Shown here: positions 18,317-25,871 of the stretch, one piece after another
How positions within the stretch are numbered: the stretch's first letter is position 1
Layout of the letters: each line of letters opens with the position of its first letter
From: Planctomycetota bacterium
GTDB lineage: Bacteria; Planctomycetota; UBA1135; UBA2386
Assembly: GCA_025459175.1 (NCBI GenBank)
Contig: JALORC010000074.1
Coordinates: forward strand, 1-38,256
Direction: 5' to 3'
DNA: 38,256 bases
Made by a program: the position numbers and the translations under genes
Notes under the pieces: model-generated
What the model was told of the DNA's origin: nothing
What the model saw: the letters and a program-made list of their open reading frames with translations, nothing else
Database searches by the model: none

Positions 18317-19564
18317 ATGACCGAGAAGCCTGCAAGAAAGCCCGGTTCGGCCAGAACCCCGCGCATCGAGTACCTCAAGGTGCAGAACTTCAGGGCGTTG
18401 CGAGAGGTCGAGTTCAAGGGCCTGACGCCGTTGACCGTGCTCTTGGGGCCCAACGGCAGCGGCAAGTCGACGGTGTTCGACGTGTTCGCATTCCTGGCGG
18501 AGTGCTTCGAGTCCAGCCTGCGCAAAGCCTGGGACAAGCGGGGGAGGGCCAAGGAGCTGCGCAGCCGCGGCGTCGACGGGCCGGTGTCCATCGAGATCAA
18601 GTATCGAGAGCCCGGCCACAACCTGATCACCTACCACCTCGCCGTGGACGAAGCGGGCGGCGCACCGATCGTGGTCGAGGAGTGGTTGAGCTGGAAGCGG
18701 CATGCGTGGAACAAGGCATTTCGGTTCCTCGACTACAAGCGAGGCGTAGGTCGCGCCGTCAGTGGCGAGTTGCCCGAGGAGAACGACCATCGGGTCGAGG
18801 TTCCGCTCAAGAGCCCTGATCTGCTCGCGGTGAATGCGCTCGGTCAGTTCGCCGGCCATCCCCGTGTTGCAGCGCTCCGGGACTTCATCACCGGCTGGCA
18901 TGTCTCCTACCTCTCTGCCGACTCGTCGCGCGGGCAGCCGGAGGCTGGCCCTCAGGAGCGCTTGAGTCGCAGCGGGGACAACCTCGCCAATGTCATCCAG
19001 TACCTGGGCGAGCAGCATCCGCAGCGTCTGGAGCAGATTTTCTCGGTGCTGCGGCAACGAGTGCCCCGCATCGAGCGAGTCGTTGCCGAGACCATGGTCG
19101 ACGGCCGCCTTCTGCTGCAGATCAAGGACGCTCCCTTCGCCCATCCGGTGCTGGCCAAGTTCGCATCGGACGGAACCCTCAAGATGCTCGCATATCTGGT
19201 GATGCTGCACGATCCGGCGCCGCCGCCGTTCATTGGCATCGAGGAGCCCGAGAACTTCCTGCACCCTCGTCTCCTGCCGGAGTTGGCAGAAGAGTGCCGC
19301 GCGGCGGCCGCTCGTACCCAGCTGCTCGCGACCACTCACTCCCCGTTCTTCCTGAACTCGCTGCGGCCGGACGAGGTTCGCGTTCTCTGGCGAGACGAGC
19401 AGGGATTCACCCGAACCCAGCGAGTCTCCGACATCCAAGGAGTGCCCGAGTTCGTCGAGAACGGTGCGCTTCTCGGGCAGCTCTGGATGGAAGGACAACT
19501 CGGCGTGGGGGATCCCCTGGTGAATCAGGGAGCGCCGACTTCGCGCCGAGGAGGAAGAAAGTGA
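18317..19564 (+). CDS. OLD-like AAA ATPase (AAA_21/AAA_15 type) of a two-gene ATPase-Toprim cassette
   Basis: A 415-residue ABC/SMC-like ATPase. It opens with IEYLKVQNFRALREVEFKGL, typical of RecF/OLD-type proteins. Walker A is GPNGSGKST (44-52); a signature-like SDGTLKML lies at 284-291; Walker B is PFIGIEEPENFLHP (304-317); the switch histidine is in ATTHSP (338-343). No nuclease domain follows the ATPase, whereas single-chain OLD proteins carry a C-terminal Toprim. Here the Toprim-like part is the next gene, whose GTG overlaps this gene's TGA. Such pairs are known in phage defence (for example PARIS, ATPase plus DUF4435). Codon choice is less G/C-biased than in the neighbours, and debris lies upstream, which fits acquisition by transfer. 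Confidence 0.88.
   Translation: MTEKPARKPGSARTPRIEYLKVQNFRALREVEFKGLTPLTVLLGPNGSGKSTVFDVFAFLAECFESSLRKAWDKRGRAKELRSRGVDGPVSIEIKYREPGHNLITYHLAVDEAGGAPIVVEEWLSWKRHAWNKAFRFLDYKRGVGRAVSGELPEENDHRVEVPLKSPDLLAVNALGQFAGHPRVAALRDFITGWHVSYLSADSSRGQPEAGPQERLSRSGDNLANVIQYLGEQHPQRLEQIFSVLRQRVPRIERVVAETMVDGRLLLQIKDAPFAHPVLAKFASDGTLKMLAYLVMLHDPAPPPFIGIEEPENFLHPRLLPELAEECRAAAARTQLLATTHSPFFLNSLRPDEVRVLWRDEQGFTRTQRVSDIQGVPEFVENGALLGQLWMEGQLGVGDPLVNQGAPTSRRGGRK
19548..19555 (+). promoter_or_regulatory. Strong ribosome binding site for the DUF4276 gene
   Basis: GAGGAGGA lies 5-6 bases before the GTG at 19561, inside the ATPase coding end. It decides the GTG start over any upstream frame and is one of the few clear Shine-Dalgarno sites in the window. 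Confidence 0.85.
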
Positions 19565-20178
19565 CCGCTCGGCATCTGGTGCTGCTCGTCGAAGAGCCGT
19601 CGATGGAAGCGTTCCTTCGCGGCCTGCTGCCGCGGTTGCTTCCCGAGGGGCGCACGTTCGATGTGCACCCCTTTGGCGGCAAGTCGGATCTGCTCGGCAA
19701 ACTCGAGGCGCGCTTGCAGGCCTACTCCAGTTGGCTGCCGGCGGATTCACGCATCCTGGTCGTCGTCGATCGTGACGACGACGACTGCTTGGAGCTCAAG
19801 AATCGAATGGAGCTGACTGCTCGGAAGGCTGGCATCTCGACGAAGACCCATCCACGTCGAGCTCGATGGCAGCTGGCCAATCGGATCGCGATCGAAGAAC
19901 TCGAGGCGTGGTACTTCGGAGATCGGGAGGGGGTTCGGTCCGTCTATCCACGCGTGGCCGAGAATGTGACTCGCAAGGTCGGGTTTCGCGACCCGGACGC
20001 CATCGCTGGTGGTACCTGGGAGGCCTTCGAGCGGATCCTGACGAAGCACGGCTACTTCGAGGGTGGACTGCGCAAGATCGAGGCGGCGCGGGTGCTCGGT
20101 GTGGCCATCGACCCCGCTCGCAATACCTCGCGTAGCTTCCTGGCGCTTCGGGATGCGATCCTCGAAGCGACGGCCTGA
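19561..20178 (+). CDS. DUF4276-family Toprim-like protein, partner of the ATPase
   Basis: A 205-residue protein beginning TARHLVLLVEEPSMEAFLRG, with Glu residues at the position of the first Toprim acidic residue (family form VEGxTExxF). ILVVVDRDDDDCLELK (65-80) supplies the D-x-D motif. FGGKSDLL (38-45) and IEELEAWYFGD (111-121) match features I associate with DUF4276. By homology with OLD nucleases it would cut or bind nucleic acid with metal ions under control of the ATPase. Translation is coupled (GTGA overlap) with a strong ribosome site. It ends 61 bp from the convergent beta-helix gene. The long frame starting at 19294 overlaps the ATPase and its early part is a shadow. Confidence 0.85.
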   Translation: MTARHLVLLVEEPSMEAFLRGLLPRLLPEGRTFDVHPFGGKSDLLGKLEARLQAYSSWLPADSRILVVVDRDDDDCLELKNRMELTARKAGISTKTHPRRARWQLANRIAIEELEAWYFGDREGVRSVYPRVAENVTRKVGFRDPDAIAGGTWEAFERILTKHGYFEGGLRKIEAARVLGVAIDPARNTSRSFLALRDAILEATA

Positions 20179-20239
20179 CGAGCAAGCGGCTCGCGATGAG
20201 CGCCGGCACGCTGGCTTCGATGTGTTGACGCGCGCCGCG

Positions 20240-21451
20240 CTATCGCACGATGCCGCCGGCGATCGTCGACGCCCGCAGCGGCAGGGATGTGCCGCCGAAC
20301 GCCTGCACCGAGAACGGCAGATGCTGCAGCGCCGGCACGTTCGGGACGACAACCGCCAACGCGTCGCTGCCCGCTGCCGACAACACGCCGCCGTGCACGA
20401 AGGTGCCGGTCGATGCCCAGACCGGCTCGATCACCGGTGACACCACGATCGGGCTCGTGTCCGGCGCCAGATAGATCAGGTAGACGTCCCCGGCAGCACC
20501 CTCGACGGTCAGCGTCGACGTGACTCCCCTGGTCCAAGGCGGCGACAGCCGCATGCGCAGTAGCGACGCATTCGGGTTGTTCGGGCCACTGCTGGCGACG
20601 GCGCCGGCACCGGGCAACAGCTGGGTGTTCCGCAACTCGGCGACCTGACCGCCCTGGTTGCGCAGCGCCTGCCCACCGATGCCAAACAGCGGGTTGCCAC
20701 CGCGCAGGGTGCTGTCGCTGCAGCGCAGCACACCACCCAGGATCGCGATGCCGTCACCGCCGGCCACCCCGGGACTCGAGTTGCCGCCCTGGATCACGCT
20801 GCGTTCGATCTGCGCGACACCGGAGGTGAGGCTCAGGCCGGCGGTGGCCGGGAATCCCGCGACACCACAACCGAACGACGAACACGACGACGGGGCGCCC
20901 TGGAGGGTGCAGTCGCGCAACGTCAGCGAACCGCCGCCGCATTGCACGGCCGGACCGTTCGACACCGGCTGGCTGCCGAACGTGCTCGCGAAGCCGGTCA
21001 GGGTGCAGCGATCGAGGATCACGTCGGCACCGGTGATGTCGAGTGTGACGCCGGCCCCGAAGGAGAACTGGCAGTCCTCGAAGTGCACGGTTCCGCCGGT
21101 GACGCGCGTCGGGCAGCCCCGATTGCCGATCGGCAGCACGCCGTCGATCAGCAGCAGCCGCTCGACATCGGCGCGCTGGCCGGCCGGGATCTGGAACTGG
21201 ATCGGTGCGCCTTGGCAGTCGATGCGGGCGTCGTTGCCGCGAATGGTCAACCCCTTGTTCAGCGCGAAGGGCCCGTAGACACCGGGCGCGAGCACGAGGA
21301 TGTCGCCCGGCGCGGCAGCGGCGATGGCCGCCGTGAAGCCGCTGGTGGTGGAGACGTTGTAGATGGCCTGGGCCGAGGCCTCGCCGGCACCAGCGACGAT
21401 GGCAAGACAGAACGCGAAGTGGGACGCGCCGACGAACGGATGTGATTGCAT
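20240..21451 (-). CDS. Secreted parallel beta-helix protein
   Basis: A 403-residue protein with a signal peptide (HFAFCLAIVAGAGEASAQA). The start of the mature part, GFTAAIAAAAPGDILVLAPG, VYGPFALNKGLTIRGNDARI, is the 'xxIxxAVxxAxxGDxIxVxPGxY...ItI.G' opening of right-handed beta-helix (pectate-lyase-fold) proteins. Short beta turns with many Cys/Gly/Asn follow (VHFEDCQFSFG, VILDRCTLTGF, LTLRDCTLQG), then a C-terminal beta-sandwich-like domain (VTSTLTVEGAAGDVYLIYLA). ATG 21451 is preceded by GAGGAA about 7 bases away, which favours it over the longer frame. It is a paralogue of the next two beta-helix genes (21618-22706 and 37303 on). Confidence 0.88.
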   Translation of the reverse strand: MQSHPFVGASHFAFCLAIVAGAGEASAQAIYNVSTTSGFTAAIAAAAPGDILVLAPGVYGPFALNKGLTIRGNDARIDCQGAPIQFQIPAGQRADVERLLLIDGVLPIGNRGCPTRVTGGTVHFEDCQFSFGAGVTLDITGADVILDRCTLTGFASTFGSQPVSNGPAVQCGGGSLTLRDCTLQGAPSSCSSFGCGVAGFPATAGLSLTSGVAQIERSVIQGGNSSPGVAGGDGIAILGGVLRCSDSTLRGGNPLFGIGGQALRNQGGQVAELRNTQLLPGAGAVASSGPNNPNASLLRMRLSPPWTRGVTSTLTVEGAAGDVYLIYLAPDTSPIVVSPVIEPVWASTGTFVHGGVLSAAGSDALAVVVPNVPALQHLPFSVQAFGGTSLPLRASTIAGGIVR

Positions 21452-21520
21452 GGTCAGTTCCTCGGCGCAGCTAGCGGCAGGCGGACAGGAAGCACACGGC
21501 ACAGGCTCACGGGAGTGTCG

Positions 21521-21572
21521 GCACGGCTTCGTGCTACCCGCACATCGGCATGCAGCAGCACGGCTCGTGCTG
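21521..21572 (-). terminator. Two small hairpins between the beta-helix genes
   Basis: CAGCACG/CGTGCTG (21556-21562 with 21566-21572, 3-base loop) and GCACG/CGTGC (21521-21525 with 21530-21534, 4-base loop) lie 46-97 bases after the stop of the 21618-22706 gene. They share a CGTGC core. No T-run follows, so termination would be of an atypical kind. Confidence 0.4.
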
Positions 21573-21617
21573 GTACGTGTCGCGGCGGCAAGCGCGGCGC
21601 GCACCACTCCGCGCCGT

Positions 21618-22706
21618 TCAGCGAATCAGCCCACCGGCGACAGGACTCAGCGGGAACGGCATGGTCGTCGGGGTGACGGCCTGGAACCAGACCTCACGAT
21701 CGAGCAGCAGCGGCGAGTTCGGTACTGACCAGGACGGCGTCGCGATGCCGGCCGCATCGGTCACGAGGACCGTCAGCGGCGTGGCGGTCGCGGGGGGCAG
21801 CAACACCGTCTGCAGCAGGCGCGGATCGGTGGCCGAGCCGAGGTCGATGTCGGTCCACAAGCCCACCGCCGCCGACGGCTGCGCGCGGAACTCGAGCTGG
21901 AACGTCTGGCCGCGGCGGATCGGTTGGGTGCGGCGCACGCCCAGCAAGGGTGCCGCCGGCAGTGTGCTGCAGTTCGGCGTCAGCGAGCAGCGGTCGTGGC
22001 CGCCTTGCGTGGCGTTGATCGCGCATGCGGCCGGGGCGGCCGTCACCACCGAATCGGTGACCCAGAGCCAGCTCGTCGAGTCGGCGAGCACGGCCGGCGG
22101 CGGCGTCTGCCCCGACGTGCCCGGCGAGCCGCCGCGGAGCACGAGATCGGCACCGTGGAAGCTCGAGTTGATGAGGCTCAGACCGCTGCCGGCGGCCCCG
22201 ATCAGCCCCTGTTGGTCGGGGCCGACGAAGGACCCGCCCGCCGCATGGACCTCGCTGTTGATGGCGACGAAGGCGGCCTGGCCGGTGCCCACTGCGCTCG
22301 CCAGGCTCGGCGTGACCGCACAATCCTGCATGACCAGGCGCGTCGCGGTGACGGCGATGGTCTGGGTGCCGGTGAACTCGCAGCGGTCGAGGTTGCCGAT
22401 GCCACCTGCGATCAGCAGGCCTTCGAAGCGCAGGTCGGCGAGCGTGAATCGTCGTCCGGCCGGTAGCTGCATCAGACTGAGGAACGGTCCGCTCACGCTG
22501 ACTGCCCCGGTGCCGTCGCCGCGGATGGTCAGGCCGCGGTTGCAGCTGAAGTTCGTGTAGCTGCCGGGACGCACCACGACGATGTCACCGTTGGCAGCGG
22601 CATCGATGGCGGCCTGGATCGTGGCGAAACCTCCCGGTCCGACGATCAGAGTGGCCTGTGCAGTCGCAACGGTGGCGAGAACGAGCATGCATGCGGGGAC
22701 TCTCAT
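21618..22706 (-). CDS. Secreted parallel beta-helix protein (paralogue of 20240-21451)
   Basis: A 362-residue protein with a short signal peptide (RVPACMLVLATVATAQA). The mature start, GGFATIQAAIDAAANGDIVV, VRPGSYTNFSCNRGLTIRGDG, is the same beta-helix opening as its neighbour. Short turns rich in Gly, Ser and Cys follow (LIAGGIGNLDRCEFTG, RLVMQDCAV), then a C-terminal beta-rich domain ending in SPVAGGLIR; the neighbour ends in TIAGGIVR. The pair probably arose by tandem duplication. A near-perfect palindrome lies 12 bases before the ATG. Exported; substrate or binding partner unknown. Confidence 0.87.
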   Translation of the reverse strand: MRVPACMLVLATVATAQATLIVGPGGFATIQAAIDAAANGDIVVVRPGSYTNFSCNRGLTIRGDGTGAVSVSGPFLSLMQLPAGRRFTLADLRFEGLLIAGGIGNLDRCEFTGTQTIAVTATRLVMQDCAVTPSLASAVGTGQAAFVAINSEVHAAGGSFVGPDQQGLIGAAGSGLSLINSSFHGADLVLRGGSPGTSGQTPPPAVLADSTSWLWVTDSVVTAAPAACAINATQGGHDRCSLTPNCSTLPAAPLLGVRRTQPIRRGQTFQLEFRAQPSAAVGLWTDIDLGSATDPRLLQTVLLPPATATPLTVLVTDAAGIATPSWSVPNSPLLLDREVWFQAVTPTTMPFPLSPVAGGLIR

Positions 22707-22717
22707 GCGGGCAGCGT

Positions 22718-22735
22718 AGCGACATGAATGTCGCT
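22718..22735. promoter_or_regulatory. 18-bp palindrome AGCGACAT-GA-ATGTCGCT upstream of a beta-helix gene
   Basis: Two perfect 8-bp arms with a 2-bp centre, 12 bp before the ATG at 22706. Size and symmetry suit a dimeric repressor site, which here would block transcription or translation start. It could also be an mRNA hairpin. Confidence 0.5.
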
Positions 22736-22742
22736 CGGTAAG

Positions 22743-22782
22743 CCGGGCCGCCCGAGCGGCCTGGCCCGCCGAGGTTCCTCGG
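22743..22782 (-). terminator. Tandem GC-rich hairpins after the 22791-23186 gene
   Basis: CCGAGG-TT-CCTCGG (22769-22782) and CGGGCC/GGCCCG (22744-22749 with 22763-22768) follow the stop at 22791 on the minus strand. They may end the upstream four-gene operon; no T-run is present. Confidence 0.45.
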
Positions 22783-22790
22783 TCGCCGGC

Positions 22791-23186
22791 TCAAATCCGC
22801 GTCAGCTGCCGCACCGAAAGCCGCTCGGTCGGTCGGGCGGCGGTCGACATCACGGGCTCACGGCACGCCTCGATGCGCGGGCCCTTTGCGGTCGCGTGCA
22901 CGACGAGCCGGTGCAGTTCGCCGCCCAGCCGGACCTCGATCGGGTGCCGGCCGTGCTCCTGACCGCGGCAGGTGACCACCATGCGCTCGATCTCGGCCAG
23001 CAACCTGGCGACCGGCGGCCGGGCGGTGGGCCGGGCCAGCCACGGCGCCAGTTCGTGGTCGGACCACGCCACGCTGCGCAGCAGTTCGCGATCGCCGAGC
23101 AGCAGGGCGCGGAAGTAGGTGCGGATCGCGGCCGCGATCGGCGCCGCCACGGCCCGGGGGGCAGTCGCATTCACAGGGTGGCTCAT
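22791..23186 (-). CDS. Small hypothetical protein (131 residues)
   Basis: No family recognised with certainty. An N-terminal helix, AAAIRTYFRALLLGDRELLR, resembles the start of SnoaL/NTF2-like folds. It is followed by helix and strand segments (VARLLAEIERMVVTCRG, HPIEVRLGGELHRLVVHATA) and a basic tail. There is no signal peptide. The ATG at 23186 is preferred; an alternative at 23222 adds 12 residues. It is the last gene of the minus-strand operon, 48 bp after the oxygenase. Confidence 0.6.
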   Translation of the reverse strand: MSHPVNATAPRAVAAPIAAAIRTYFRALLLGDRELLRSVAWSDHELAPWLARPTARPPVARLLAEIERMVVTCRGQEHGRHPIEVRLGGELHRLVVHATAKGPRIEACREPVMSTAARPTERLSVRQLTRI

Positions 23187-23234
23187 GCGGCAGTCATCCG
23201 GAGCCGACGCCGGACGTGGCATGGAAACCCGCGG

Positions 23235-24182
23235 TCAGCCGTCGCGCGCAGGTGCACAGACATGGCACCAACCGTTGCGGCCCTTGCGCCGCCACTCGGC
23301 CGCCCCGTAGTGCAGCCGTGCGGTGGTTGCGTTCGGGTCGAGCACGGCGTGAACATGGTCGCCGGGCGGCGTCGGCATCGGCAGCAGCGGCAACTCGCGG
23401 GTCAGCGTGGTGTCCAGCGACGGCGACAGGAACAGCGGCAGCGAGCAACGCTGCCGCGACTGCGACGGGTTCTCGACCCGGTGCGGCGTCGCCAGCAGGC
23501 GGTTGCCGGTCACGAACTGCAGCAACTCGCCGACGTTGACCAGCCACGAGCCGGGCCGCGGCGGCACCGTGCACCACTGGCCGGACGGCGTGCGCACCTG
23601 CAGGCCGCCGACGTCGTCCTGCAGCGTCAGCGTCAGCAGGCTGAAGTCGAGGTGTGCGGCGACGCCACGGCGTCGCTCGGCCGCGTCGGGCTGGGCGTGA
23701 TAGCCGATGCACTTCAGCAACACGTAGGGGTCGGGGCCGAGCCAGCGTCGGTGGTCGAGGCCGAACTCGGTGGCGATGCCGTGCAGCAGCCGCTCGCCGA
23801 TGCGCTGCACCCATCGCTGGTAGTCCTGGATGCGATCGCGGAAGGCGCGGTCCGGCGGCCAGGCATTGGGGCCGGTCAGCTGCCACCACGGCTCGCTCGC
23901 CGGTGCGGCACGCAGGGGGCGTTCGGGGCCGAAGTGCATCTGCTCGCGCCAGTCGCGTTCGTTGTGCATCCGGCTGTAGCCGCGGAACTGCGGCGAGCGC
24001 TCGATCGCCAGCGCGTCCTTGGCGGACTCGTCGAGAGCGAAGAACTGTCTCGCATCGGCCAGCGCGCGATCGCAGCGCTCGGCCGGCAGGTCCGGAGCGG
24101 TGACCAGCACGGCACCGTGAAGTTGCAGGGCCGCCAGCAGCTCGGACGGCGGGCTGGTGGTGGGCAGCGACGGCAGCGTCAC
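23235..24182 (-). CDS. 2-oxoglutarate/Fe(II)-dependent oxygenase (isopenicillin-N-synthase-like)
   Basis: A 315-residue oxygenase. The iron ligands H177-x-D179 (AAHLDFSLLT) and H234 (ATPHRVENP) and the co-substrate residues R245-x-S247 are present, within the jelly-roll pattern of the IPNS family (GGLQVRTPSGQW, GSWLVNVGELLQFVTGN). The N-terminal region (GYSRMHNERDWREQMHFGPE) corresponds to the DIOX_N-type domain. The GTG at 24182 overlaps the TGA of the upstream gene (GTGA), so the two are translationally coupled; the longer frame upstream is a shadow. Family members oxidise small molecules, and some are ethylene-forming or biosynthetic. The substrate cannot be told. Confidence 0.9.
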   Translation of the reverse strand: MTLPSLPTTSPPSELLAALQLHGAVLVTAPDLPAERCDRALADARQFFALDESAKDALAIERSPQFRGYSRMHNERDWREQMHFGPERPLRAAPASEPWWQLTGPNAWPPDRAFRDRIQDYQRWVQRIGERLLHGIATEFGLDHRRWLGPDPYVLLKCIGYHAQPDAAERRRGVAAHLDFSLLTLTLQDDVGGLQVRTPSGQWCTVPPRPGSWLVNVGELLQFVTGNRLLATPHRVENPSQSRQRCSLPLFLSPSLDTTLTRELPLLPMPTPPGDHVHAVLDPNATTARLHYGAAEWRRKGRNGWCHVCAPARDG

Positions 24183-25213
24183 CGTGCACCTGCCGCGAAC
24201 ACGGTCAGCAGCCAGTCGCGCGCCGGCGCGAGCGCTGCCAGGGCCGCCGGGGTGGGGCCGTGCCGGGCGTAGAAGCCGTTTGCACATTTCGCGCTCAGCT
24301 TGTCGAGGTGTCGCGTGGTGGCGAGGGCGGCGGTCAGCACCTTCGCGTCGATCGGCAGGCTCTTCTCGTGCGCCAGCTCGAACAGCAACCACAGCGCCGC
24401 TTCGGCCACCTCGTCCTGCGGCACGCTGGCGATCGCCGCGAGCCACTCGTGCACGAGTTGCGAACGTGCCGCGGCGGTGCGCCAGGCGTCGGCATCGAGG
24501 TGTTGCAGCGCGGCCGGCATCGAAGTGCGATGTTCCTTGCGGGCCCGATCGAAGGTCGAACCATCGACGTACGGATCCGGCACCTCGATGCCGCGCGCCA
24601 GCAGGTCCTCGCGCACCTGGAACCGCGCATGGTCGACGTCGTGGCAGAAGAACTCGGCCGGCCCGCAGCGGCGCCCGTCGGCCCACGCCGGGGTGGTGAC
24701 CACGCCGAGCGGGCGCACCGGCCACGCGCGCGCGACGATCAGGTCGACGATCGACAGCGGCGCGGAGCACGGCATCACCAACAGGTGCGGCCACGCGGCC
24801 AGCAGCGGTTCGAGTTCGGCTCGGGCCTTCGGCACGTAGATCGCCGGACCGTGATTCGGCAGCGACATCACATGCGCGGCGATCAGCCGCACGACGCGGC
24901 GGTAGTCGTCGCCGCTGCGCAGCCACCGCACCGGCACCCACAGCGGACCGATGCCGCAGTAGCCTTCGTGCCGCAGCTGTTCGAGCTCCCATGCCAGCAC
25001 CGAGCCGGGGGCGGCGGACGAGATCTGCAGGAACGGTTCGTCGCGCCGCACGCCTTCGAGCAGCCAGTCGTGGTTGGCGTCCAACGACCAGCGGAACAGG
25101 GCATCGGCGAGCTGTTGCTCGTCGGCGCGCCGACGGTGGTGCTGCAGGTCGTCGAGGCGGCCGATCACGCGGGTCACGCTGGCAGCATCCGACACCATCC
25201 AGCCGCGGTCCAT
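24179..25213 (-). CDS. Hypothetical 344-residue protein coupled to the oxygenase
   Basis: I do not recognise a family. It is a soluble, Leu/Ala/Arg-rich protein with many Trp and His. Notable segments are EGYCGIGPLWVPVRWL, VMSLPNHGPAIYVPKARAEL, PAEFFCHDVDHARFQVREDL (Cys/His/Asp cluster, a possible metal site) and helical LVHEWLAAIASVPQDEVAEA. The start could be ATG 25213 or 25198; earlier parts of the frame look like shadow. Its TGA overlaps the oxygenase GTG, so the two proteins probably act in one pathway, for example as substrate-supplying enzyme and oxygenase (inference). Confidence 0.75.
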   Translation of the reverse strand: MDRGWMVSDAASVTRVIGRLDDLQHHRRRADEQQLADALFRWSLDANHDWLLEGVRRDEPFLQISSAAPGSVLAWELEQLRHEGYCGIGPLWVPVRWLRSGDDYRRVVRLIAAHVMSLPNHGPAIYVPKARAELEPLLAAWPHLLVMPCSAPLSIVDLIVARAWPVRPLGVVTTPAWADGRRCGPAEFFCHDVDHARFQVREDLLARGIEVPDPYVDGSTFDRARKEHRTSMPAALQHLDADAWRTAAARSQLVHEWLAAIASVPQDEVAEAALWLLFELAHEKSLPIDAKVLTAALATTRHLDKLSAKCANGFYARHGPTPAALAALAPARDWLLTVFAAGAR

Positions 25214-25247
25214 GACCGGGTGATCGCGGCCGCCGCGAGCGCGGCGT

Positions 25248-25628
25248 TCACTTGCCGTCGTAGACGACGACGCGTGCGAACCAGGGCTTGAAGCGATCGA
25301 CCAGCTGCAGGTGGATCGGGTCGTCGTCCCAGGCCTTGGCCGCCGCCGCATCGCGGAACCGCATCACCAGCATCAGGTCGAACGAGTTGTCGACCACGTC
25401 GCGCGGCGTCCCGGCCGGGGCACCGGTCCAGACCGCGTCGAGGCCCGGCACCAGCTTCGCCTTGGCCGCCATCTCGACCGGGATCGCGGCCCGTTCGGCC
25501 GGTGGCATGTCCGGCTTCAGCCAGAACAGCACCACGTGCAGGCGGCTGCCGTCGCCGGGTTGGGACGTGGATGGAAGCGACGAACAAGCCGCCACGAACA
25601 GGATGCTGGCCAGCACGGTCTTGCGCAT
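25248..25628 (-). CDS. Dabb-domain (stress-responsive A/B barrel) lipoprotein
   Basis: A 126-residue protein. A lipobox-type signal peptide (MRKTVLASILFVAAC, Cys15) would anchor it in a membrane. The rest is one Dabb domain: LHVVLFWLKPDMPPAERAAI, VPGLDAVWTGAPAGTP, DNSFDLMLVMRFRDAAAAKA and a C-terminal FKPWFARVVVYDGK. Dabb proteins are small dimeric ferredoxin-like folds; a membrane-anchored form is less usual. It is the probable first gene of the operon leading to the 344-residue protein, the oxygenase and the 131-residue protein (34 bp gap). The very long frame that contains it is a shadow before residue Met at 25628. Confidence 0.85.
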   Translation of the reverse strand: MRKTVLASILFVAACSSLPSTSQPGDGSRLHVVLFWLKPDMPPAERAAIPVEMAAKAKLVPGLDAVWTGAPAGTPRDVVDNSFDLMLVMRFRDAAAAKAWDDDPIHLQLVDRFKPWFARVVVYDGK

Positions 25629-25871
25629 GGGATTTGCTAGTAGCGCATCGCCGTTGCCACGGCCACCTGCAGGCCGGAGGAGAATTCTCGCAACTTCTCG
25701 GGTCGCTGCAGGGGAATGAATGCCAGACCGCCTTGCGCGGTGACTTTTCTGCAGGCCCTCGATATGTCCTTCTCGCTGAGCCCCTACGCATGCCTCGCCG
25801 AGCTGCGCCAGATGGGGCGGATGATCCGAGCCCGAGCCCGCGCCAGCTCCCGAGGCCGCGCCAGCAGACGC
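25629..25871. promoter_or_regulatory. Divergent intergenic region, Dabb operon and sigma/anti-sigma/CHAT operon
   Basis: 243 bp between divergent operons. It holds an A/T-richer patch (25705-25780) with CTGCAGG twice (25707-25713 and 25750-25756). A longer sigma-factor frame begins at ATG 25716, but its first 52 residues are Arg/Ser-rich and not sigma-like. Confidence 0.35.

Noticed and set aside
17300..19750. Minus-strand frame of 816 codons across the ATPase gene
   Set aside because: Crosses debris and a gene with Walker motifs on the other strand; composition is that of a GC-rich shadow.
22700..22800. tRNA-like look (CGGCTCAAATCCG and several stems)
   Set aside because: The T-arm-like part is the coding end of the 131-residue gene, its stem does not pair, and no acceptor or anticodon arm can be drawn.
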